Assembly (NCBI RefSeq): GCF_009852415.1
Contig: NZ_WOXS01000002.1
Coordinates: 930,001 to 994,000 of the forward strand
Source of the DNA: Streptomyces sp. Tu 3180
GTDB lineage: Bacteria; Actinomycetota; Actinomycetes; Streptomycetales; Streptomycetaceae
Reading direction: 5' to 3'
Length of the DNA stretch: 64,000 nucleotides
Positions 43,971 to 52,711 of the stretch are shown here, one piece after another. The translations under genes and the position numbers were made by a program. Position 1 is the stretch's first letter. Every line of letters begins with the position of its first letter. Below the pieces are notes generated by a model, which ran no database searches, was not told where the DNA came from, and saw only the letters and a list, made by a program, of their open reading frames with translations.

Positions 43971-44309
43971 ATGTCCGAAACCCAGCTCACCGTGACGCTC
44001 AGCGGCGGGGACGCCGACGACGCCCGCGCGGTCGTCCGGGCCCTGGAGGGGGTGTTCGGGGCACCGGACCGGTCGCCCTCCGACGAGAGGGCCACGGTCC
44101 GCGTGGCGACGTTCGCCGGGGAGGGGCGGGAGGAGGCCCCCGACGCGGACGCCGGCCGTCTGTCGGCGCCGGTGACCGTCACCGTGCAGGGCACCCCGGA
44201 AGCGGTGCGCCGGGCGAGCGACACGCTCGCCCGGGCCTTCACGGCACGTGACGAGGGCACCGCCTCCGGCGACCAGGAGCAGGAGAGGCAACTGCTCCTG
44301 GAGCCGTGA
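43971..44309 (+). CDS. Hypothetical acidic protein
   Basis: A 112-residue protein beginning MSETQLTVTLSGGDADDARA. It has alternating strands and helices that could form a small alpha-beta fold repeated twice (residues 1-50 and 65-100). No family is recognised. ATG 43971 is 11 bases from AGGAGG (43954-43959); GTG 43962 is too close to it. It converges with the aldo/keto reductase gene. Confidence 0.55.
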   Translation: MSETQLTVTLSGGDADDARAVVRALEGVFGAPDRSPSDERATVRVATFAGEGREEAPDADAGRLSAPVTVTVQGTPEAVRRASDTLARAFTARDEGTASGDQEQERQLLLEP

Positions 44310-44327
44310 TCCCGCCCGGGTCCCGCC

Positions 44328-45311
44328 TCACCAGCGGGATTCGACCTGGCCCTGGATCCTGCGCTCGTAGAGGTCGCGGATCGCCGTGAGGGTCGCGCCG
44401 GGCAGCTCCGGCAGCCGGGCGGCGGCCGCGTTGGCCCGGGCCTGCTCGGGCGAGCGGGCGCCGGGGATGACGGTGGTGACGCCGGGCTGCTGGATGATCC
44501 AGCGCAGCGCCAGCTGGGCCGGGGTGCAGCCCTCGGGGGCGAGCGCGGCGAACTCCGCGGCGGCCTCGACGCCGGTCGCGTAGTCGACGCCGGAGAAGGT
44601 CTCCCCCTGGTCGAAGGACTCGCCGTGCCGGTTGAAGGTGCGGTGGTCGTTCTCGGGGAAGACGGTGTCCTTGGTGTACTTGCCGGACAGCAGGCCGGAG
44701 GCGAGCGGGACGCGGGCGATGACGCCGACGCCCGCCTCCCGGGCGGCGGGCAGCACCTCGCGCAGCGGCTTCATGCGGAACGGGTTGAGGATGATCTGCA
44801 CGCTGGCCACGTTCGGCCGGGCGATCGCGGTGAGCGCCTCGGCGCAGGTCTCCACGCTGACCCCGTAGGCGGCGATCCGCTCCTCCTCCACCAGCGTGTC
44901 GAGGGCGTCGAAGACCTCGTCGGCGGAGTAGACGGGGGTGGGCGGGCAGTGCAGCTGCACCAGGTCGATGCGGTCGACGCCGAGGTTGCGCCGCGAGCGG
45001 TCGCTCCAGGCGCGGAAGTTGTCCAGGACGTAGTTCTCGGGGATCTGCTCGACCCGGCGGCCCATCTTGGTGGCGACCAGCACGTGCAGATCGGGCCGGC
45101 CGCTCAGGAACGACGCGATGGTCCGCTCGCTGCGCCCGTCGCCGTACACGTCGGCGGTGTCGAAGAAGGTGACCCCCGACTCGGCCGCGCCCTCCAGCAC
45201 CGCCAGGGCTTCCTTGTCGTCGACGTCGCCCCAGTCAGCCCCGAGTTGCCATGTGCCGAGACCGATCACGGAGGCGTGCTGGCCCGACCTGTCGAATGTG
45301 CGCTCTTCCAT
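44328..45311 (-). CDS. Aldo/keto reductase
   Basis: A 327-residue NADPH-dependent reductase of the AKR superfamily. The catalytic tetrad is visible in FFDTADVYGDG (Asp, Tyr), VATKMGR (Lys) and LVQLHCPP (His). The last third holds the cofactor-binding segment typical of the family. It reduces aldehydes or ketones; substrate unknown. It is divergent from melC1 across a 348-base gap. Confidence 0.83.
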   Translation of the reverse strand: MEERTFDRSGQHASVIGLGTWQLGADWGDVDDKEALAVLEGAAESGVTFFDTADVYGDGRSERTIASFLSGRPDLHVLVATKMGRRVEQIPENYVLDNFRAWSDRSRRNLGVDRIDLVQLHCPPTPVYSADEVFDALDTLVEEERIAAYGVSVETCAEALTAIARPNVASVQIILNPFRMKPLREVLPAAREAGVGVIARVPLASGLLSGKYTKDTVFPENDHRTFNRHGESFDQGETFSGVDYATGVEAAAEFAALAPEGCTPAQLALRWIIQQPGVTTVIPGARSPEQARANAAAARLPELPGATLTAIRDLYERRIQGQVESRW

Positions 45312-45659
45312 GACGTCAGTCTGTCATCCTCCACGGCGGGCGGCGAAGGCACCGGTCCGGAGCCGCACCCCGGGCACGCGCCCCCGCGGGATCACGCCGA
45401 TCTCGCGGTGTGACACGGGCCACGCGCCGGGCGCCTCCCGCGGAGGATCACCCGGCGAAGCGTCCCGCACGGGGCGGAATTTCCCCTTCCGTCGCGGCCC
45501 GCCCTCTTCGCACGACAAGATCATCTTCGTTCAAACCCGTACGACATGACGGGAATCGCCCGGATCGCGGCCAACCGCTCCGAGGGGGTTTCTCCCGGTA
45601 CCGGCACGGGCGGTAAGCATGCGGGGTCCTGATCCACGACCGACCCCCGGGAGATCCGC
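45312..45659. other. Gap upstream of melC1
   Basis: No gene is supported in these 348 bases. It should hold the melC promoter. AT-richer segments lie near 45515-45560 (around CAAGATCATCTTCGTTC, which contains the small palindrome AGATCATCT) and the sequence GGTAAGCAT at about 45613 could serve as a -10. A GGGAGA ribosome site lies at about 45650. No operator can be named with confidence. Confidence 0.4.
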
Positions 45660-46033
45660 ATGCCGGAACCCAGCCGTCGCCGCGCGCTCACCGCCGCGGC
45701 CGCCCTCACCGCCGCCGCGGGCCTGCCGGCCCTCGTCCCGTCCGCGCGGGCCGCCGAGGGCGCCGGGCACCGCCACGACTCCCCGCGGGCTTCGACGAGG
45801 TCTACAAGGGCCGCCGGATACAGGGCCGGCCGGCCGCCACCGGCGGTCACCACCACGGACCCGGTTACGCCGTGTTCGTCGACGGCGTCGAACTGCACGT
45901 GATGCGGAACGCCGACGGCAGCTGGATCAGCGTCGTCAGCCACTACGCCCCGCTCCCCACCCCGCGCGCCGCCGCCCGTGCCGCGGTGGACGAGCTGCAG
46001 GGCGCCCCGCTCCTGCCCTTCCCCACCGACTGA
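45660..46033 (+). pseudogene. melC1: melC1 tyrosinase cofactor (copper chaperone), frameshifted
   Basis: The product opens with a Tat-type signal (RRRAL then an alanine-rich core). The mature MelC1 signature, [15 protein letters not shown] followed by a histidine-rich GGHHHGPG and [13 protein letters not shown], lies in another frame. Adding one C to the C4 run at 45781-45784 joins them into a normal 124-residue MelC1. MelC1 loads copper into MelC2 and carries it out through the Tat system. As given the gene would be dead and melanin formation impaired. The stop at 46031 leaves 34 bases before melC2, as expected for the melC operon. Confidence 0.85.
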
Positions 46034-46067
46034 TCACCGCAGCAAGCACGTAGGGAGCACCCCGCAC

Positions 46068-46889
46068 ATGACCGTCCGCAAGAACCAGGCGAGCCTGACC
46101 GCCGAGGAGAAGCGCCGTTTCGTCGCCGCGCTGCTGGAGCTCAAGCGCAGCGGCCGTTACGACGAGTTCGTCACCACCCACAACGCCTTCATCGTGGCCG
46201 ACACCGACCACGGCGAGCGGACGGGACACCGCTCGCCGTCCTTCCTGCCCTGGCACCGCAGATTCCTCCTGGAGTTCGAGCGGGCGCTGCAGTCGGTGGA
46301 CGCGTCGGTGGCCCTGCCGTACTGGGACTGGAGCACCGACGGCTCGGTGCGCTCCTCCCTGTGGGCGCCCGACTTCCTCGGCGGCAGCGGGCGCAGCCGG
46401 GACGGCCGGGTGATGGACGGGCCGTTCGCCGCGTCCACCGGGAACTGGCCGATCACCGTGCGGGTGGACGGCCGCACCTATCTCCGACGCTCGCTCGGAG
46501 CCGGCGGGCGCGGGCTGCCGACGCCGGCGGAGGTCGAGTCCGTGCTGTCGATGTCCACGTACGACACACCGCCGTGGAACAGCGGTTCGGACGGCTTCCG
46601 CAACCACCTGGAGGGCTGGCGCGGGGTCAATCTGCACAACCGGGTCCACGTGTGGGTCGGCGGGCAGATGGCCTCCGGGGTGTCCCCCAACGACCCGGTG
46701 TTCTGGCTGCACCACGCCTACGTCGACAAGCTGTGGGCCGAGTGGCGGCGCCGCCACCCCGGTTCCGGCTACCTGCCGGCCGCCGGCACCCCGGACGTCG
46801 TCGACCTGGACGAGACCATGCGGCCGTGGCACGACACGACCCCGGCGGACCTGCTGGACCACACGCCGCACTACACCTTCGACGCCTGA
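46068..46889 (+). CDS. melC2: Tyrosinase MelC2
   Basis: A 273-residue binuclear copper monooxygenase, the usual length for streptomycete tyrosinase. The six copper histidines sit at H38, H54 and H63 (site A) and H190, H194 and H216 (site B), matching the known enzyme positions exactly. It oxidises tyrosine to dopaquinone, the first step to melanin. It has no signal peptide of its own and depends on MelC1 for copper and export. ATG 46068 follows a GGGAG site. It ends with no gap against the rnhA gene. Confidence 0.92.
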   Translation: MTVRKNQASLTAEEKRRFVAALLELKRSGRYDEFVTTHNAFIVADTDHGERTGHRSPSFLPWHRRFLLEFERALQSVDASVALPYWDWSTDGSVRSSLWAPDFLGGSGRSRDGRVMDGPFAASTGNWPITVRVDGRTYLRRSLGAGGRGLPTPAEVESVLSMSTYDTPPWNSGSDGFRNHLEGWRGVNLHNRVHVWVGGQMASGVSPNDPVFWLHHAYVDKLWAEWRRRHPGSGYLPAAGTPDVVDLDETMRPWHDTTPADLLDHTPHYTFDA

Positions 46890-47585
46890 TCAGGCGCTCG
46901 CGGCGGTCCGGCACTCGGGGTGGCCCCACCCCTTGTCGTTCTTGGCGATGGGCTCACCGGCGGCGTAGGAGCGGCCGCACAGGCAGCGGCCGGGGAACTT
47001 CGCCTTGATCGTGCGGGACGACGAGCCGCCGCCGCGCGGCCGGGACGCCTTGGCCGAGCCGGACCTGCGCCCGGCGGCGGCCGGCGGGGTGTCCGGGGAC
47101 GGCGGCGGCTCGGGCGAGCCCAGCTCGCTGCCGGCGTCCTGCTGGCTGGTGGCCGCCTGGCTGGCGGCGCGGTCGGCGAAGTCGTTGAGCCGGTCGCCGT
47201 CGACCTGGTGGGCGGGGACGTAGCGGAACTCCACCGAGCGGCCCTGCAGGAGCGCGTCGATGCGGACGACGAGTTCCTGGTTGGCGACCGGCTTGCCGGC
47301 CGCCGTGCGCCAGCCGTTGCGCTTCCAGCCGGGAAGCCAGGTGGTGACGGCCTTCATGGCGTACTGCGAGTCCATCCGGACCTCGAGCGGCACGGCCGGG
47401 TCGGTCGCCGCCAGCAGCCGCTCCAGCGCGGTGAGTTCGGCGACGTTGTTGGTGGCTCTGCCGAGCGCCCCGGCCTCCCAGCGGACCGGCGTCTCGGAGG
47501 CGTCGGCCACCACCCAGGCCCAGCCGGCGGGCCCGGGGTTTCCCTTGCAAGCCCCGTCGCACGCGGCCACCACACGTTCACCCAT
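46890..47585 (-). CDS. rnhA: Ribonuclease HI with C-terminal extension
   Basis: A 231-residue protein. The first 140 residues form RNase HI, with catalytic acids in DGACKGNPGPAG, ELTALE, MDSQYAM and the final DRLNDFADRAA. It cuts RNA in RNA-DNA hybrids. After residue 150 there is a proline-rich linker and a basic segment ending GRCLCGRSYAAGEP and HPEC, a possible small zinc site. ATG 47585 gives MGERVVAACDGACKG; ATG 47597 is another candidate. It converges with melC2. Confidence 0.85.
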   Translation of the reverse strand: MGERVVAACDGACKGNPGPAGWAWVVADASETPVRWEAGALGRATNNVAELTALERLLAATDPAVPLEVRMDSQYAMKAVTTWLPGWKRNGWRTAAGKPVANQELVVRIDALLQGRSVEFRYVPAHQVDGDRLNDFADRAASQAATSQQDAGSELGSPEPPPSPDTPPAAAGRRSGSAKASRPRGGGSSSRTIKAKFPGRCLCGRSYAAGEPIAKNDKGWGHPECRTAASA

Positions 47586-47770
47586 GTGTCCGATCATGCC
47601 ATGGCCGGACGGCGTGCCCGTCCCTTCCCCGGGCGGCACCGCACGAGCCGGAGCGGACCGGGGTCCCGCCCGGGGAAGGGACGCGATCCGTCCTGAAGCG
47701 CGTCTTCCCCGCCGCCCCCGGTTGTGCTTGCCTGGGGAGCCGTTTCGCAGGCCGGGGCGGGAGTCGCCGT

Positions 47771-48679
47771 ATGCGCAAGCCGTGGATCGTGGGAGTCCTG
47801 CTGAGCGCCGCGCTGCTCGGCGCGTGCACGGACCCGTCGTCCGGGCCGCAGGCCGGGCCGCCGCCCGCCCCGCCGAAGGCGTCGGCCACCACGCACCAGC
47901 GGCCCGCCGCCTCCCCGGACGCCGTGCCCGGGAAGGCGCCGGCGGTGCTGTACCTCGGGGACTCCCTGGCGACGGAGAACCAGAAGGTCCTCGGCGGGGA
48001 ACTGCGCGCGGACCTGCGCGCCCGCTACACGAGCGCGCCCTACTCGGGCACCACCCTGTGCGACTACCTGGAGGGTTCCGCCGAGCGCTCCCTCGTGCCG
48101 GCCCCGGACAAGGCGGCGGCGCTGGTGCGCTCGCTGCGGCCGGACTACGTGGTGCTGCAGTTCTGGGGCAACTCCTGGGGTTACACCCCGTGCATGGACG
48201 GGATCACCTACGACGCCTCGCGGGAGAGGTACCTCGAGCGGTACGCGGCCGACGCGCGACGGCTCACCGGGCAGATCGCCGCCGCCGGGGGATCGCGGCG
48301 GCCCCGGATCGTCTGGGTGCTGCAGGGCCCCGACCCGATCACCCCCGACCGGGTCCGCCGGATCAACGCGCTCTACGCGGAACGGGCCGCCGCCTCCGGC
48401 GACCTCGTCGCGGACGCGGGGCGGACGGTGAGTCCGGCGGGGGCGCGGTACTCCTGGGCCCAGTACCTGCCGTGCGACGCCCGCGAGCGGGCGCACCCCG
48501 ACTACTGCACCGAACCCGGCCGCGACCGCACGGCCCTGCACCGGGACGACGACCCCCTGCACTTCTGCCTGGCGCCCACGACGTCCAGGCCGAGGCCCTG
48601 CCCGGTCCGTTCGCCGGGGATCCTGCGCATGGCGCGGGAGATCACCCGGGTGATCGGGGAGCACGTCCGCGGGAGCTGA
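47771..48679 (+). CDS. SGNH/GDSL-type hydrolase lipoprotein
   Basis: A 302-residue exported protein with a lipobox LLGAC (C19), so it should be lipid-anchored outside the cell. Catalytic blocks are LGDSLATEN (Ser), FWGNSWG (Asn) and DDDPLHFC (Asp-His). The family includes esterases and acetyl transfer partners such as those acting on cell-wall polymers. A proline-rich linker follows the lipobox. Substrate unknown. Confidence 0.8.
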   Translation: MRKPWIVGVLLSAALLGACTDPSSGPQAGPPPAPPKASATTHQRPAASPDAVPGKAPAVLYLGDSLATENQKVLGGELRADLRARYTSAPYSGTTLCDYLEGSAERSLVPAPDKAAALVRSLRPDYVVLQFWGNSWGYTPCMDGITYDASRERYLERYAADARRLTGQIAAAGGSRRPRIVWVLQGPDPITPDRVRRINALYAERAAASGDLVADAGRTVSPAGARYSWAQYLPCDARERAHPDYCTEPGRDRTALHRDDDPLHFCLAPTTSRPRPCPVRSPGILRMAREITRVIGEHVRGS

Positions 48680-48712
48680 CCGCGCGGGGCGGGCCCCGTC
48701 TCGCGCCGGCCG

Positions 48713-49195
48713 TCACTCGCCCGCGTACGCCTTCTCCAGGGCCGCGACGTCGAGCTTGCCCATCGACATCATGGCCTTCATCGCGCGGGCGGCCTTCTCC
48801 GTGTCCGGGTCGCCGACCATCTCGATCAGCCGCCTCGGGGTGACCTGCCACGAGACGCCGAACCGGTCCTTGAGCCAGCCGCACGGGCCGTGCTCGCCGC
48901 CGCCCTCGACGAGCCTGTCCCAGTAGTGGTCGACCTCGGCCTGGTCGGCGCAGTCGATCTGGAAGGAGACCGCCTCGTTGAACGTGAACTCGGGCCCGCC
49001 GTTCAGCGCGACGAACCGCTGGCCGTTGGCCGTGAACTCCACGGTCAGGACGGTGCCCGCGGGGCCGGGTCCGGCCTCGGGGTGCCGGACGATCCGGCCG
49101 ACGCCCGAGTTCCCGAAGACGGAGACGTAGAAGTTCGCGGCCTCCTCGGCCTGGCCGTCGAACCAGAGACACGTGGTGAATCCGTCGGTGGTCAT
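48713..49195 (-). CDS. VOC/PhnB-family protein
   Basis: A 160-residue protein with the PhnB-like glyoxalase fold. Opening TTCLWFDGQAEEAANFYVSV and later FNEAVSFQIDCADQAEVDHY are characteristic. It lacks an obvious full metal triad (only H92 in VDHYW and an E in LIEM are clear), so catalysis is uncertain. The C-terminus KAMMSMGKLDVAALEKAYAG is typical of this subgroup. ATG 49195 has GGAGG upstream. It is divergent from clpP3. Confidence 0.8.
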   Translation of the reverse strand: MTTDGFTTCLWFDGQAEEAANFYVSVFGNSGVGRIVRHPEAGPGPAGTVLTVEFTANGQRFVALNGGPEFTFNEAVSFQIDCADQAEVDHYWDRLVEGGGEHGPCGWLKDRFGVSWQVTPRRLIEMVGDPDTEKAARAMKAMMSMGKLDVAALEKAYAGE

Positions 49196-49482
49196 GGATA
49201 CCTCCCTGATGTGGAACTGCGGTCATCGGTGTCGACCCCTGCGCGCCGGAAAACTCATCGGTGGGCGAGGGAGCGCGACCCGGACGGCCCGCGCGACCGC
49301 TTCGGCCGCACCCGCCGCGCCCGGCCCCGCCCCCGCGGAGCGGGAGCGCACGCAGCACCCGGTGCGCCGGAAGGGGTGCGGCCGGGGCGGGCACTTCGCG
49401 GCGGTGGAGGAGCCCGATCCGCCGGTGGGTGATGTGCGGGCGTCCTTGCGGGAGTCGAGGCGGAAGCAGCCCGGGTGAGCGC

Positions 49483-49512
49483 TCTGCCCGTGGCGGATCT
49501 GCCACGGGCAGA
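49483..49512 (+). promoter_or_regulatory. Tandem PopR boxes upstream of clpP3-clpP4
   Basis: TCTGCC-ACG-GGCAGA at 49498-49512 is a perfect match to the PopR box TCTGCC-3N-GGCAGA described for Streptomyces. Directly beside it, TCTGCC-CGT-GGCGGA at 49483-49497 matches with one change. The 30-base block also forms a 13-bp hairpin (49482-49513). It lies about 90 bases before clpP3. The 287 bases from 49196 to 49482 hold no gene I can support. Confidence 0.8.
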
Positions 49513-49603
49513 GAAAGGCCCGCCGGCCCCTGCCGCCGGTCGAGAGTGGAGGACACGCGGCCGCACCGGCCGCGTGTCCGACGAGCGACCACGAGGAGCG
49601 CCG

Positions 49604-50260
49604 ATGTCTCCATTCACCGCCGGCCCACGGCCGGTCACGCCGCCGCGGGCCGAGGAGGGCGACACCCCGCCGACCCGGTTCGACGACCACCTCGCCGCCC
49701 AGCTGCTCGCCCAGCGGATCGTGCTGCTGGGCACCCAGGTCGACGAGGTGTCCGCGAACCGGGTGTGCGCGCAGCTGCTGATCCTGTCCGCGGAGGATCC
49801 GCGCACCGACATCAGCCTGTACATCAACAGCCCCGGCGGCTCCGTGCACGCGGGTCTGGCGATCTACGACACGATGCGGCTGATCCCCAACGACGTCTCC
49901 ACGCTCGCCATGGGATTCGCCGCCAGCATGGGCCAGTTCCTGCTGAGCGTCGGTACGGCCGGCAAGCGGTACGCCCTGCCGAACGCCCGCATCATGATGC
50001 ACCAGCCGTCGGGGGGCATCGGCGGCACCACCGCGGACATCGAGATCCAGGCGGAGAACCTGGAGTTCACCAAGCGCACCATCGAGCGGATCACCGCCGA
50101 GCACACCGGGCAGACCCCGGAGACCATCTCCCGGGACGGCGACCGGGACCGCTGGTTCACGGCCGAGGAGGCCAGGCGGTACGGCATGGTCGACCGGGTG
50201 GTGGAGTCGCTCGCCGACGTCCGCCCGGCGGCCGCACGGCGCAGGATGGGGCTGCAGTGA
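49604..50260 (+). CDS. clpP3: ClpP protease subunit, ClpP3
   Basis: A 218-residue serine protease subunit. The catalytic triad is S108 (GFAASMGQF), H133 (MMHQPSGG) and D182 (DGDRDRW). ClpP subunits form the barrel of ATP-dependent proteolysis with ClpX or ClpC. In Streptomyces the clpP3-clpP4 pair is a backup set induced when clpP1-clpP2 fails. ATG 49604 follows GAGGAGCG. It overlaps clpP4 by one base, so the pair is co-translated. Control by PopR is supported by the boxes at 49483. Confidence 0.88.
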   Translation: MSPFTAGPRPVTPPRAEEGDTPPTRFDDHLAAQLLAQRIVLLGTQVDEVSANRVCAQLLILSAEDPRTDISLYINSPGGSVHAGLAIYDTMRLIPNDVSTLAMGFAASMGQFLLSVGTAGKRYALPNARIMMHQPSGGIGGTTADIEIQAENLEFTKRTIERITAEHTGQTPETISRDGDRDRWFTAEEARRYGMVDRVVESLADVRPAAARRRMGLQ

Positions 50261-50862
50261 TGGGGACGTACACGATTCCGAACGTCGTCGAGCTCACTCC
50301 GCGGGGCGAGCGGTCCTACGACGTGTTCAGCCGGCTGCTGTCCGAGCGGATCATCTTCCTCGGCACCGAGATCGACGACGGGGTGGCCAACGTCGTCATC
50401 GCGCAACTCCTCCACCTGGAGTCCGCGGCACCGGAGAGCGAGATCGCGATCTACATCAACTCCCCGGGCGGCTCGTTCACCTCGCTCATGGCGATCTACG
50501 ACACGATGACGTTCGTGCAGGCGCCGATCTCGACGTTCTGCGTCGGGCAGGCGGCGTCCACGGCGGCCGTGCTGCTGGCCGGCGGGGACCCCGGGCGGCG
50601 GTTCGTGCTGGAGCACGCGCGCGTGCTGCTCGGGCAGCCGGCCACCGGCGGGGCGCGCGGCACGGCGTCCGACCTGTCGCTCCAGGCCAAGGAGATGGTG
50701 CGGATCCGCGCCCAGGTGGAGGAGGTGCTGTCCCGGCACACCCACCACGACGCGTCGGCCCTGCGGGCGGCCATGGACCGCGACAAGGTGCTCACCGCGC
50801 ACGAGGCCGTGGCCTTCGGCCTGGCGGACGAGGTGCTGAGCCGGCGCCTCGCACGGGTGTGA
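50260..50862 (+). CDS. clpP4: ClpP-family subunit, ClpP4, lacking the catalytic histidine
   Basis: A 200-residue ClpP-like subunit. Serine S100 ([11 protein letters not shown]) and the aspartate D175 (MDRDKV) are present. At the place of the catalytic histidine the sequence reads RVLLGQP, with G125 instead of H (compare MMHQP in ClpP3). It may be an inactive structural subunit of a mixed ring, like ClpR proteins. The fold is otherwise intact, including [18 protein letters not shown]. It is translationally coupled to clpP3. Confidence 0.86.
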   Translation: MGTYTIPNVVELTPRGERSYDVFSRLLSERIIFLGTEIDDGVANVVIAQLLHLESAAPESEIAIYINSPGGSFTSLMAIYDTMTFVQAPISTFCVGQAASTAAVLLAGGDPGRRFVLEHARVLLGQPATGGARGTASDLSLQAKEMVRIRAQVEEVLSRHTHHDASALRAAMDRDKVLTAHEAVAFGLADEVLSRRLARV

Positions 50863-50884
50863 GGCGCCGGCTGCGCGAAGGGCG

Positions 50885-51325
50885 TCAGGCGGCCAGGCAG
50901 AGCCCGCCGTGCGACGAACCGGACACGCCCCGGCTCGCGCCGAGCCGCCGGCCGGTGACGCGCACGAGCTCGCCCTGAACCCGTGACAGCAGGTCCCCGA
51001 GGCCGAGCCCGAGGGCCTGCGCGGCGGCCGCGAGGACCTCCGAGGACGCCTCCTTGCGGCCCCGCTCCACCTCGGACAGATACGGCACCGAGATCCGGGC
51101 CGTTTCGGCGACGTCCTTCAGCGTCCGCTCCTGGGCGAGCCGCTCCCGGCGCAGCACGTCGCCCACGAGGTCGCGCCACAGCGGCTCCCTGCCGGCGGGA
51201 GCGGGGGCGGACGGGGCCGGGGCGGGGGCCGGGCCGGGCGGCGCGGCGGCGCGCACGGGCACCGGGCGCGCGGCCGCCGGCCGCAGGGGGATGACACGGG
51301 CGTGGTTCGGCGTTTGACGATTCAC
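50885..51325 (-). CDS. popR: PopR-like transcription regulator
   Basis: A 146-residue XRE/HTH protein. The HTH spans about 52-112 (TLKDVAETARISVPYLSEVE, then RGRKEASSEVL), very close to PopR/ClgR. The last residues are LAA; in S. lividans the C-terminal alanines make PopR a substrate of ClpP1/P2, so PopR rises and switches on clpP3-clpP4 when that protease is lacking. It sits just after clpP4 and convergent with it, the known arrangement. The first 48 residues are alanine-proline-rich, and the GTG start is very near its ribosome site, so an internal start is possible. Confidence 0.82.
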   Translation of the reverse strand: MNRQTPNHARVIPLRPAAARPVPVRAAAPPGPAPAPAPSAPAPAGREPLWRDLVGDVLRRERLAQERTLKDVAETARISVPYLSEVERGRKEASSEVLAAAAQALGLGLGDLLSRVQGELVRVTGRRLGASRGVSGSSHGGLCLAA

Positions 51326-51541
51326 CTCTCCAGCCTAGGAATCACGGCCCCGGGGGGAAGGGAGCGGCGTTCCGCCCTGAGTGAAGAGGACCGGCGCGGC
51401 GTGTCCGGGCACGGCCCGTGCTGCCGCGCGGGCTCCTCCCCCGTACCCTCGGTCGTACGAGTGACGAGCGGTCTCACCGCCCGGTGGCCCCTCGGGCCCA
51501 CGCGCCGCTCACCGTGGGGTGAGCCGTTCGGAACATCGGAG

Positions 51542-51566
51542 GAATGAGTTCGCGTGACCTGGGTAC
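51542..51566 (+). promoter_or_regulatory. SigB-type promoter, GAAT-N15-GGGTAC
   Basis: GAAT (51542-51545) and GGGTAC (51561-51566) are 15 bases apart. It lies 56 bases upstream of the SigB-family sigma gene. This would let the sigma factor transcribe its own gene, a common feature of sigB-type loci. Confidence 0.62.
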
Positions 51567-51622
51567 CCGCAGGCCCGAAGGGCCCAGGCACATGTCAGCC
51601 GTGACGTTCGTGGGGAGAGGTA

Positions 51623-52510
51623 ATGGAGACCGCCGTGATCCGGTCGCAGGCGCAGGTCGTCGACGAGCACACCGAGGTCGGGACGGGCGACGGAAGCCTG
51701 CCCGGAGTGGCGGACCCGCGAACCGTCGCCCCGCGCGACGCGAGGGAGCTGTCCCGCCAGTTCTTCCGCCGCCTGGCGGAGCTGGAGGAGGGCACGCACG
51801 AGTACCAGTACGCGCGCAACACCCTCATCGAGATGAACATGTCCCTGGTGCGGTTCGCCGCCGGACGCTTCCGCGGCCGCGGCGACGACATGGACGACAT
51901 CGTGCAGACCGGCATGATCGGCCTGATCAAGGCCATCGACCGGTTCGAACTCTCGCGCGAGGTCGAGTTCACCTCCTTCGCGCTGCCGTACATCGTCGGT
52001 GAGATCAAGCGCTTCTTCCGTGACACGACCTGGGCCGTGCACGTGCCGCGCCGGCTCCAGGAACTGCGCGTGGAACTGGCCAAGGCCCGCGAGGAGCTCG
52101 CCAGCCGGCTGGACCGCGAGCCCACGGTCGCCGAGCTCGCCACGCTGATGAACATCACCGAGGACCAGGTCATCGAGGGGCAGATCGCCGCGAACGGGTA
52201 CAACTCCTCGTCGTTGGACGCCGCCCTCACCGGTGACGGCCCGGACAACGGGGAGGCCGTCCTCGCCGACTTCATCGGCGTGGAGGAGGAGGGGCTGCGG
52301 CTCGTCGAGGACTTCCACGCGCTCGCCCCGCTCATGGCCGAGCTCAGCGAGCGCGACCGGCAGATCATCCACATGCGGTTCGTGGAGGAGGCCACCCAGG
52401 CGGAGATCGGCGAACGTCTCGGCTGCTCGCAGATGCACGTGTCCCGCCTGATCAAGCGGATCATCACCCGACTGCGCGAGGGCATGCTGGGCGAGCTCGG
52501 CTGCGCCTGA
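51623..52510 (+). CDS. SigB-family RNA polymerase sigma factor
   Basis: A 295-residue group 3 sigma factor. Region 2 includes VQTGMIGLIKAIDRFEL and YIVGEIKRFFRD, region 3 VHVPRRLQELRVEL and region 4 EATQAEIGERLGCSQMHVSR. It belongs to the SigB/SigF/SigH group that directs stress and developmental genes in streptomycetes. An acidic N-terminal extension of about 35 residues precedes the core. It has a SigB-type promoter of its own and is followed by a strong hairpin. The ATPase gene at 52712 is a candidate regulator. Which paralogue (sigB, sigH, sigK or other) cannot be fixed from sequence. Confidence 0.87.
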   Translation: METAVIRSQAQVVDEHTEVGTGDGSLPGVADPRTVAPRDARELSRQFFRRLAELEEGTHEYQYARNTLIEMNMSLVRFAAGRFRGRGDDMDDIVQTGMIGLIKAIDRFELSREVEFTSFALPYIVGEIKRFFRDTTWAVHVPRRLQELRVELAKAREELASRLDREPTVAELATLMNITEDQVIEGQIAANGYNSSSLDAALTGDGPDNGEAVLADFIGVEEEGLRLVEDFHALAPLMAELSERDRQIIHMRFVEEATQAEIGERLGCSQMHVSRLIKRIITRLREGMLGELGCA

Positions 52511-52525
52511 CCCGAAGGACACCAC

Positions 52526-52573
52526 GGACGCGGCCGTCGTCCCCCCGCCGCACGGGGGACGGCGGCCGCGTCC
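52526..52573. terminator. 20-bp hairpin after the sigma gene
   Basis: Arms 52526-52545 and 52554-52573 pair over 20 bases with one G-U and an 8-base loop. It lies 15 bases past the sigma stop and probably ends its transcript; it also faces the minus-strand ATPase gene, so it may serve both sides. Confidence 0.65.
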
Positions 52574-52711
52574 GCGTGCCGCCGGCCGGTGAGCGGGGGG
52601 GAGACCGCGGGCCGGCACGCCGGAGGGAGGACGGGGCCGGGCGGCCGGCACGGAGGAGAACAGAGGGGACAAGCAGGACGGAGGAGGACGGGAGGATGAT
52701 CCGGCGGTCGC

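Noticed and set aside
49360..49478. Small gene of about 40 codons before clpP3
   Set aside because: The frame ends just before the PopR boxes but has no ribosome site, no family match and arginine-rich content typical of chance frames.
49482..49513. Hairpin before clpP3 read as a terminator
   Set aside because: It lies upstream of clpP3 in a divergent region with no plus-strand gene before it, and its sequence is explained by two side-by-side PopR boxes.
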